20,489 nucleotides of DNA from a virus: positions 1 through 20,489 of the IMG/VR virus record IMGVR_UViG_3300005664_001428. One strand, 5' to 3'. Within the stretch, counting starts at the first letter, position 1. Every line of letters begins with the position of its first letter. The notes under the pieces are model-generated. The model was not told the origin of the DNA. It searched no databases and saw only the letters and a program-made list of their open reading frames with translations. Both the position numbers and the translations under genes were made by a program. Positions 14,542 through 20,489 of the stretch are shown in pieces.

Positions 14542-16593
14542 ATGAAATTATTAATAAATAAACGCAACGGTGAACAAAATATCCCAACCAATTATATGAT
14601 ATTGGTCGATACATCAGGATCAATGTACCAATCTATAAATTCTCTCAAGGAAACCCTGATGAGTATAGGTAGTAACATTGGAACAGACGATACCCTTAGC
14701 ATAGGGTGGTTTTCAGGATATAATTCATTTGAATGGGTATGTACTGGATGGAAGTGCAACACCGACAATCTCGAAAACTTAGTAAATACTAAAATTTATT
14801 CCCGAGGACTAACTTGTTACAACCAAATTCTTCAAACAGTTGAGAACACTTGGAACAATGTTTCTCTTCTTACAGGATGCGAAAACTTTTCGTTATTTTG
14901 GTTATCGGATGGATGGCCCAACAGCAATTCACCCGAAAGCGAAACCATCAATCTGTGTAAAAAGCTTTCATCTAAGTTCTCTGCAAAGACTATTGTAGGA
15001 TATGGCAGCAACTATAATCGAAAGCTTCTTCTAGATATGACAGAAGCAATCAATGGAACATTTAGTCATATTTCAAATTATACTGAATTAACCGCAAGTG
15101 GCGAAGTTCTTGTTAAGTCTAAAAAGACTGTTAAGATTGTTGATCTTGATAAATGTTATGATGTGATTTGGCAAGTGACTGATTCTGAGATTATTCCGCT
15201 GGTGTGTAAGGACAAACAGGTTGAAGTATTAGAAACTGAAAACAACGGTGAACTGTTTGCAATTGATTTTACCGAAATCGATAATCTTCCAGATGATCAA
15301 CTCAAAGACGGTAAGTTTGTTTATTCACTTGCATATATTCTATCACAGAAAAATCTTGCAAATCTAGGCGTTTCTGTGCTTCGAAAAGCAGGAGATGCAC
15401 TTAGAGCCAAAATGTTACAGAAGTCGTTCACAGTGGCTCAGAAAGGGCGTTCTGAGAACGATCTAAAGGCATTCGCATTAGTAGGTTCTACTATTAATAA
15501 GCAAACCGTGCCAATTACTGTTTCTCTTGAGTCGTTTGTTAAATCGATCAAGGATAATCTTGGAAAAGTATCCATTGATTTGGCTAAGTCTCCATATAAA
15601 TCCGTGACCAGATCAGGCGAGGATGTCAGTAAAGTAGAATTTAAGACAAACGATTCATCTGCTAAAATTGTAGGAATCACTGGAAACGAAGATCGTGCGA
15701 ATATTTCATTCCTAACAGTTCGTGAAGGACAGATTGAACAATATACTGATATTGATTTTGGTAATCGAGTATTGGCATATAATGCGACTGTTGAAAACGG
15801 CGGTCTTTCAGGAAATTCCGTGATTGAGTTACCTATTAAGGCTCCGACATTTAGGAACTATACATTTGTTGCAAATGGTGACTTTAATTATGATGCAATC
15901 TCCTTAGAGTTTGATAATAGCGTTGGAGCGATAAAAGCATCGTTGGGGTATACAGTCGATCCTAATGAATCTATTGATCTCTTCGACGAAAATCAAAAGA
16001 CTATTAAGATTAAAGATTTTGCTAATCTTTATAAGGCTCTTATTTCGGAGAAAGCTCATGCAAGCGTTCTTCGGTTCTATGTTAAGAAATATTCTGAACA
16101 AAAAAATCTAGTCGATCTTCGTGTACAGAATTATGGTGTCGAAGGTGCTAAACTTCTTGAAGAAATGGGCCTTGATTCGCAGATGCGTTATGCACCGAAA
16201 AAGGCATATAAACCAAAAGATGAAAATGCAGACTTCGTTCCGTTCATTGAACTAACGGCACAATTGAAAGGTGCATCAACTATCTCGGCAAGTAAATCAT
16301 TTGAAAAATATGAGAAAAAAGGCAAACCAAATGTTGGTGATGATATTTGTTGGCCTTTGTTTGAGAAATATGAAAAGCAACTCGTTGCTCTTGGGCAAGA
16401 GACATTCGTCGAATTCTGTCAGAAAACATTAGAAGGTGTCGAGGATACTGTTGACCTACTTTCTCAGAAAGTGTCATCAATCAAATTCTTCCTCATGATT
16501 ACCAATAGCTGGTTTGTGGATGTTGATAAATCTGATAGTTTTGAATATGATGGTCTTGTCATCAATACCAAGGTCGTAAACGAATATCTATAA
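14542..16593 (+). CDS. von Willebrand factor A-domain protein, 683 aa
   Basis: The N-terminal domain (about 15-190) is a vWA fold with a complete metal-ion adhesion site: Asp23-x-Ser25-x-Ser27 in MILVDTSGSM, Thr91 in RGLTCYN, and Asp123 in WLSDGWP. vWA domains bind partner proteins through a metal ion. The remaining 490 residues are not recognised; they contain many beta-type segments and a helical C-terminus (LLSQKVSSIKFFLMITNSWF). No signal peptide or transmembrane helix is seen. Codon usage looks richer in AAG, CTT and GTT than in the neighbours, which may mean high expression or a different origin (impression only). The ATG is preceded by TAA-T, but no gene now ends at that TAA. Large phages carry such proteins with unknown function. 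Confidence 0.88.
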   Translation: MKLLINKRNGEQNIPTNYMILVDTSGSMYQSINSLKETLMSIGSNIGTDDTLSIGWFSGYNSFEWVCTGWKCNTDNLENLVNTKIYSRGLTCYNQILQTVENTWNNVSLLTGCENFSLFWLSDGWPNSNSPESETINLCKKLSSKFSAKTIVGYGSNYNRKLLLDMTEAINGTFSHISNYTELTASGEVLVKSKKTVKIVDLDKCYDVIWQVTDSEIIPLVCKDKQVEVLETENNGELFAIDFTEIDNLPDDQLKDGKFVYSLAYILSQKNLANLGVSVLRKAGDALRAKMLQKSFTVAQKGRSENDLKAFALVGSTINKQTVPITVSLESFVKSIKDNLGKVSIDLAKSPYKSVTRSGEDVSKVEFKTNDSSAKIVGITGNEDRANISFLTVREGQIEQYTDIDFGNRVLAYNATVENGGLSGNSVIELPIKAPTFRNYTFVANGDFNYDAISLEFDNSVGAIKASLGYTVDPNESIDLFDENQKTIKIKDFANLYKALISEKAHASVLRFYVKKYSEQKNLVDLRVQNYGVEGAKLLEEMGLDSQMRYAPKKAYKPKDENADFVPFIELTAQLKGASTISASKSFEKYEKKGKPNVGDDICWPLFEKYEKQLVALGQETFVEFCQKTLEGVEDTVDLLSQKVSSIKFFLMITNSWFVDVDKSDSFEYDGLVINTKVVNEYL

Positions 16594-16596
16594 TAT

Positions 16597-16947
16597 ATGG
16601 GTAAGAAATATCGAATGCCTGGATATATTGGAGTTGACTTCGATAAAACCCTTGCAACATATGACAAATGGGTTTCCCCTACCACATTAGGGGAGCCTAT
16701 CCCTCTCATGGTGAACCGTGTGAAAAAATGGTTGTCTGAGGGAAAACGAGTCAAGATATTCACTGCAAGGGTTGCACCAGATCATTCAAGAGAAGAAATT
16801 GAATTAGGGGAACGTGCAATTAAGGATTGGTGTATAAAATATATAGGAAAAGAACTAGATGTAACTGCAATTAAATATTCAGCAATGTATGAACTTTGGG
16901 ATGATAAAGCCGTAGGATTGACACCAAATACTGGTGAAATTAGATGA
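16597..16947 (+). CDS. HAD-superfamily phosphatase-like protein
   Basis: A 116-residue protein with HAD motifs: GVDFDKTLATYD, giving Asp14-x-Asp16-x-Thr18 (nucleophile and acid/base); IFTAR with Thr56 (motif II); and ELWDDKAVG with Asp102-Asp103 (motif IV). It is compact and without a cap domain, like the phage HAD proteins related to the phosphatase half of polynucleotide kinase/phosphatase. Substrate cannot be inferred; nucleotide or nucleic-acid 3' phosphate are candidates. It starts three bases after the vWA stop (TAATATATG) and is followed by TGA-T-ATG, so it belongs to the same transcript. Confidence 0.88.
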   Translation: MGKKYRMPGYIGVDFDKTLATYDKWVSPTTLGEPIPLMVNRVKKWLSEGKRVKIFTARVAPDHSREEIELGERAIKDWCIKYIGKELDVTAIKYSAMYELWDDKAVGLTPNTGEIR

Positions 16948-16948
16948 T

Positions 16949-17452
16949 ATGGAAGAATATAAGATATATGCACTGTTTAACAATAAGACTCGTCAGTTGA
17001 CCTGTTTTACTACCGACATATCTCAATTCCCTGAATCTATAAGGAAAACTCTTTTAATACGAGAGTTTAAACTAAAGGATTTAGGATTTGATGATAATGA
17101 AATAGTGCTATCTCGATTCAAATGGATCGGGGATTATGATACAGGACGATTAGCGGATATAATTAATGAAAACAAGTCTGTTGTCACAGAGAAAGAGATA
17201 GATCAGAAATTTCATACAATGTTTTGGGCGAGATACAATTCGACAGAGGTATTGTATGAAATACTCTTGAATAGTGATATGAAAACTGATAAGGGTCGAG
17301 AAATGAAGGGATTTTTAGAGAAGGTCTTGACAAAAAAGAAAACTGATATAGACTTCTATAAGAATTCACCCCTTCATATCTGGGAGACGAACGAAGACAT
17401 AAGAGTTAGAGAAAAGAATGCATTTAAATCCAATGATCAAACTAGAGAGTAA
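16949..17452 (+). CDS. Hypothetical protein, 167 aa
   Basis: Not recognised. The start at ATG 16949 comes one base after the HAD stop; an in-frame GTG at 16934 would lie inside the HAD gene. It begins MEEYKIYALFNNKTRQLTCF, which looks like a small beta-rich domain, and continues with a helical, charged C-terminal half (for example DIIDFY-type helices around residues 110-150). A Trp at 85-87 (FKWIGDYDTGRLAD) is part of its most distinctive stretch. The last bases overlap the next gene's start by 35 bases, or 20 if the second ATG of that gene is used. Context suggests a role linked to the two phosphatase-type neighbours, but this is inference from position only. Confidence 0.8.
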   Translation: MEEYKIYALFNNKTRQLTCFTTDISQFPESIRKTLLIREFKLKDLGFDDNEIVLSRFKWIGDYDTGRLADIINENKSVVTEKEIDQKFHTMFWARYNSTEVLYEILLNSDMKTDKGREMKGFLEKVLTKKKTDIDFYKNSPLHIWETNEDIRVREKNAFKSNDQTRE

Positions 17453-18149
17453 AAATATATATCTTATCGGAGATACCCACGAACTAAGGTTTACATCACT
17501 GCTTAAACATTATGGTATAAAGGATTTTATCCTTATTCATGTGGGTGATGCAGGTGAAGGATTTCAACATGAGGCATCTGACCGATATGATGTAGATAGA
17601 CTGGAAAAATATTGTGAGGAAAACAATGGTCAAATTCTTATAGTCAGGGGCAACCATTCCGACCCAGCATTTTACCACAAGCCACACTGGACATCATCTT
17701 TTAGTAGAGTTACCTTTGTTCCAGATTATTCGTATTATACAATAAATGGTAAAGTTTTTCTATTTGTCGGAGGCGCAACATCAATCGACCGTGTTAAAAG
17801 AACAGAGAATGAGAGTTGGTGGAGAGGTGAACCGTTTATTCTTCGCGACGATTACCTCGCATTAGATAAATGTGATGTTCTTGTCACGCACTCATCGGGC
17901 GGCAACGAATACCCAGTTGACGGATTGAGTAAAATATCAGGATGGTTTAAGGATGATCCTACTCTTAGAGACGAGTTGATAGAAGAACGTGCCAACATTC
18001 AGAAGCTATACGACCACGTAAAACCATCAATTGGACATTGGTACGGGCATTTCCATTTCTCAAGTATAGAATATAATCCCGTAAATGGATCGATTCAAAG
18101 ATGTTTAGACATCAACGAAGTTGTCGATATTTCCAAACTACTGGTTTGA
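17418..18149 (+). CDS. Calcineurin-like metallophosphoesterase, 243 aa
   Basis: A second, compact phosphoesterase with all motifs intact: LIGDTHE (Asp19, His21), HVGDAGEGF (Asp44), VRGNHSD (Asn79, His80), LVTHSS (His158) and YGHFHFS (His211, His213). The order and spacing match small phage phosphoesterases of the serine/threonine phosphatase-like and diadenosine tetraphosphatase-like type. It differs from the first metallophosphoesterase at 10571 in lacking a helix-turn-helix domain and in keeping Gly-His-x-His. The start is placed at 17418, preceded by GAGAAAAG. An ATG at 17433 (MIKLESKNIYLIG) is nearly as good. The 3' end overlaps a minus-strand lipoprotein gene by 12 bases. Confidence 0.88.
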   Translation: MHLNPMIKLESKNIYLIGDTHELRFTSLLKHYGIKDFILIHVGDAGEGFQHEASDRYDVDRLEKYCEENNGQILIVRGNHSDPAFYHKPHWTSSFSRVTFVPDYSYYTINGKVFLFVGGATSIDRVKRTENESWWRGEPFILRDDYLALDKCDVLVTHSSGGNEYPVDGLSKISGWFKDDPTLRDELIEERANIQKLYDHVKPSIGHWYGHFHFSSIEYNPVNGSIQRCLDINEVVDISKLLV

Positions 18150-18362
18150 GTTGTAAGAGAAATTTTTCTCGAACTTACTTGCAGGAGGAGTAAGGGATGG
18201 TATATTAGGAAATAAAAATAAACCGGGATTACTTTTTGGTGGTTCTGGTTTGAAAAGGTTACTATCCATTGCTTTATCAATGGTGTTCCAACAACCACTG
18301 ATCCAAACAGATAATACTACACATAGTCCAATATAAAGGGCGGTTCGCGGCAAGTTGTTCAT
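18138..18362 (-). CDS. Small lipoprotein, possible outer-membrane spanin
   Basis: A 74-residue protein with a short basic start (MNNLPRT), a hydrophobic segment (ALYIGLCVVLSVWISG) and a lipobox Ile-Ser-Gly-Cys with Cys24. It would be lipidated and cleaved by signal peptidase II. The mature part is rich in Pro (KPEPPKSNPG and PSLTPPASKF), a feature of phage outer-membrane spanins, which help disrupt the outer membrane at lysis. No inner-membrane spanin partner is visible in the window, and prophage or phage lipoproteins have other uses such as superinfection exclusion. It lies on the opposite strand to both neighbours, with its own TAAATA box upstream. Confidence 0.72.
   Translation of the reverse strand: MNNLPRTALYIGLCVVLSVWISGCWNTIDKAMDSNLFKPEPPKSNPGLFLFPNIPSLTPPASKFEKNFSYNSNQ
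18153..18178 (+). terminator. Weak hairpin after the rightward operon
   Basis: Just past the last rightward gene, GTAAG (18153-18157) pairs with CTTAC (18174-18178), enclosing AGAAA/TTTCT. It lies within the 3' coding end of the minus-strand lipoprotein gene and is not followed by a U-run, so its value as a terminator is doubtful. Confidence 0.25.
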
Positions 18363-18369
18363 ACTACAC

Positions 18370-18376
18370 TATTTAG
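18370..18376 (-). promoter_or_regulatory. CTAAATA box before the lipoprotein gene
   Basis: The minus strand reads CTAAATA at 18376-18370, seven bases before the lipoprotein ATG. It is paired with a rightward GTAAATA box 18 bases away, forming a compact divergent promoter candidate. Confidence 0.35.
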
Positions 18377-18393
18377 TTATGGATATCTTTGTT

Positions 18394-18400
18394 GTAAATA
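18394..18400 (+). promoter_or_regulatory. GTAAATA late-promoter-like box before the last gene
   Basis: GTAAATA (context TTGTAAATACTAATATG) ends five bases before the ATG at 18406, the same distance as at 7703 and 13318. Confidence 0.45.
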
Positions 18401-18405
18401 CTAAT

Positions 18406-20489
18406 ATGAAATTTGATGATCTTTATAATAAATTAGAATTATGTTCTATTATAACGAATAAAAAACAGGTAATAGAGGAAAAGGACCACAGAAAAAAGAT
18501 GGTAGGATTCGGTATTCCCCAGGATGTTGCAGATTTTCTGCACAATTTTAATGATAAATATTCGTTATGGTTTGCTGATAAAATTGCAAAAATGCCTGGT
18601 TTTCAAAATTCTAACAATAAAGTTAATTTTGTTAATAATCTACGAACAGGAATGCAAGGAATTGTGGATTGGGTAAGAAACACTCCTAATATTTTGTTGA
18701 AGGATTATGATTGGGACGGGGCAATAGCCGCAGCAGACCAATATCATACCAATATGACGACCTCTAGCATAGAGGGAATTGAAACCAATACTGTTATAAA
18801 AACTTATAAGGATGGTTTTTATTGGGTGGATTTAGAATCTAAGCAGGATTCATGTGAAGCAAGTGCAATGGGACACTGTGCAAGTACAAGTAAGGGAGAT
18901 ACACTGTACTCACTTAGAAAATTTGAAAAATCAACAAATACGGTAGAACCATTTATAACTATATCTATTAGTCCTGATGACGGTGTGTGGTACCAATGTA
19001 AAGGCAAGAAAAACTCTAAACCAAAAAGTGTATATCATCCCTATATTGCTGATATTCTTATACAAGGCGAAACTTTCAAATACGACACTGAGTACGACTC
19101 TGGTAACGACTTTACTAATGTTGATCTTAAAAATTATATAAACGAAAATTCGGATGACTATCCAAATTCAGATGAAATTCTAGCAAAAATTGAAGAACAT
19201 TTAATAGGTTATGATGATTTTGAAAAAGTTTTCAATGATTATCAAAAATATTTCAAACATTATACTATATACTTAGATTCTGATACTGATAACGATATAT
19301 ACATAATGATGTCTTTTTATATAGAGATTGACTACGAAGATGTTGGTCTATCTAAAAGTCAAGTGGATGAAGGTTTCGAAATGAAATACAATTCTCCTGC
19401 AAGGAAATATTTAAATGATATATTGGATGTATATGTGACAGATGTGACAGTTGAGGAGAGTTATAATGATGCATCTTCATTTATTATCAGGGCGGATATA
19501 GAAGACTCAGATAATAGTTTTGCATATTCAAAGGAAGGACTTAAAGCGTTCGAACAACAGTGTGAGCTTTATAAGGGATATAATAAAGACTTCGATGAAG
19601 AAGAATTTATCGAAAAACATGTACCTAATATGTTGGAACTGGACGGCGTGACCACATCTGAATTATCGACTTTTATTACCGAGGTGAAAAAATATACTAA
19701 AAAGTTAAAGTATGAACAGGCACGAAAATCCTTAGATATAACAATATCATCACCCGAGTTGAACATTGGTGCAACAGAAAATGCATTATCTATATTCAGT
19801 ATATTCGGTAGAATGGACGGTATATTGTCAGACGATAATGTAAAAGAATGTATGAATAAATCTGAAATATACGGGGATGTGTTGATTTATATTCTATTCT
19901 GGAAATATATAAAAAAACACATCCTACATGATTTCAATAATTTAGACATTAAAAAACAATACAACACATTTACATTATGTGTTAAATACGATGCCGATGA
20001 ACAGGAAAAATATGATTTTGAAAAAGAGTTAGATCATTTAATAAGGCTGGACAAGAGTATAAAACTGATTCAGACATATCTAACACAGGTAGAACATAAG
20101 ATCATATCCCCATATGTTCACAAGAGAGTTCCGATTACTATAGACGATGTGGATGTGATAGCAACAAACAATACAAGTAGTTCTATATATACCAAATACG
20201 GAGATCGTTATGTAGGATCGGTTTATAATAACAGTCCATCCACTGCAATAACAAATGATGCAGTGCAGGATGTCTTAGATTCAAAAAATAATCTGTTTTT
20301 TTATACAAAGGTTGATATAAGGGATATAAATAATCAATTAGAAGAGGTTATTGGTGGACAAATGTCATTCAAGAATTTCTTTGAAGGATTTATAGCAGAT
20401 AAGAATGTGGATGTTGTAGAAGAATCTTTCACTGATTACCTTAAAAATCCAAAGGTATTGGTCGCAGCAGCACTATTATTAGGAATAAC
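18406..20489 (+). CDS. Large probable virion protein with HCAST motif, 3' truncated
   Basis: An uninterrupted frame of 694 codons runs off the right edge. It begins MKFDDLYNKLELCS, again like the aromatic, Lys-Leu leaders at 7703 and 9812. An in-frame ATG at 18379 would add nine residues, but it lies upstream of the promoter-like box. Residues 149-161 read CEASAMGHCAST and are followed by LYSLRKF, a stretch of beta strands (FITISIS), and WYQCKGKKNSKPKSVYH. I associate this pattern with uncharacterised large-phage proteins. The rest is acidic, rich in Asp, Tyr and Asn. Near the visible end, MSFKNFFEGFIAD (from residue 653) again resembles a capsid-targeting leader, and the last residues are hydrophobic (VLVAAALLLGI). 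Probably structural or packaged; no enzymatic role is claimed. Confidence 0.8.
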   Translation, partial: MKFDDLYNKLELCSIITNKKQVIEEKDHRKKMVGFGIPQDVADFLHNFNDKYSLWFADKIAKMPGFQNSNNKVNFVNNLRTGMQGIVDWVRNTPNILLKDYDWDGAIAAADQYHTNMTTSSIEGIETNTVIKTYKDGFYWVDLESKQDSCEASAMGHCASTSKGDTLYSLRKFEKSTNTVEPFITISISPDDGVWYQCKGKKNSKPKSVYHPYIADILIQGETFKYDTEYDSGNDFTNVDLKNYINENSDDYPNSDEILAKIEEHLIGYDDFEKVFNDYQKYFKHYTIYLDSDTDNDIYIMMSFYIEIDYEDVGLSKSQVDEGFEMKYNSPARKYLNDILDVYVTDVTVEESYNDASSFIIRADIEDSDNSFAYSKEGLKAFEQQCELYKGYNKDFDEEEFIEKHVPNMLELDGVTTSELSTFITEVKKYTKKLKYEQARKSLDITISSPELNIGATENALSIFSIFGRMDGILSDDNVKECMNKSEIYGDVLIYILFWKYIKKHILHDFNNLDIKKQYNTFTLCVKYDADEQEKYDFEKELDHLIRLDKSIKLIQTYLTQVEHKIISPYVHKRVPITIDDVDVIATNNTSSSIYTKYGDRYVGSVYNNSPSTAITNDAVQDVLDSKNNLFFYTKVDIRDINNQLEEVIGGQMSFKNFFEGFIADKNVDVVEESFTDYLKNPKVLVAAALLLGI

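Noticed and set aside
16934-16948. Upstream GTG start for the 167-residue protein
   Set aside because: It lies inside the HAD coding end. The ATG one base after the TGA matches the stop-T-ATG pattern of the neighbours.

Overview
The window looks like part of a large, AT-rich tailed bacteriophage genome with a T4-like character. The evidence is a Dda-type helicase, a MazG-like nucleotide pyrophosphohydrolase, a 2OG-Fe(II) oxygenase, free-standing and intein-borne homing endonucleases, TATAAATA-type late-promoter motifs, tightly packed genes with stop/start overlaps, and a small lipoprotein with a lipobox (which implies a bacterial host). I see no rRNA, tRNA, CRISPR array or transposase. The host cannot be named. 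Most starts lack a Shine-Dalgarno sequence, which would fit translational coupling or an SD-independent host.

Left part (1-7178, all on the minus strand, transcribed right to left). Reading 5' to 3' on that strand the order is: an epimerase/reductase of the plant and giant-virus NRS/ER type; a small Cys-rich protein; dTDP-glucose 4,6-dehydratase (RmlB) interrupted by a 374-residue intein with a LAGLIDADG endonuclease; a 55-residue overlapping ORF; glucose-1-phosphate thymidylyltransferase (RmlA); MazG-like protein; Dda helicase; a 55-residue ORF; a 256-residue unknown; and a partial unknown that leaves the window. RmlA, RmlB and an NRS/ER-like enzyme could together make dTDP-L-rhamnose without a separate RmlC. 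No glycosyltransferase is visible here.

Divergent spacer (7179-7702). This 524-base region holds late-promoter-like boxes for both directions, a 13-base direct repeat, and overlapping minus-strand open frames that look like a decayed gene.

Right part (7703-20489, mostly plus strand). A probable virion protein appears split in two by a -1 frameshift at 8389. It is followed by a second protein with a similar N-terminus, a helix-turn-helix plus metallophosphoesterase protein, a small ORF coupled to a 2OG-Fe(II) oxygenase, two small unknowns, a GIY-YIG/AP2 homing endonuclease with its own promoter-like box, a von Willebrand A-domain protein, a HAD phosphatase, an unknown, and a second metallophosphoesterase. 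A short minus-strand lipoprotein (possible outer spanin) lies between this operon and a long, 3'-truncated gene. That last gene carries a HCAST motif resembling the WCTAST motif of the first protein. Three of the proteins begin with a similar F-rich segment resembling T4 capsid-targeting sequences, so part of this region may encode proteins packaged in the head.

The most striking points are the intein placed exactly at the catalytic Thr of RmlB, the three-gene rhamnose set lacking rmlC, the constant five-base spacing between a TAAATA box and the ATG at three transcription-unit starts, and the split virion gene.
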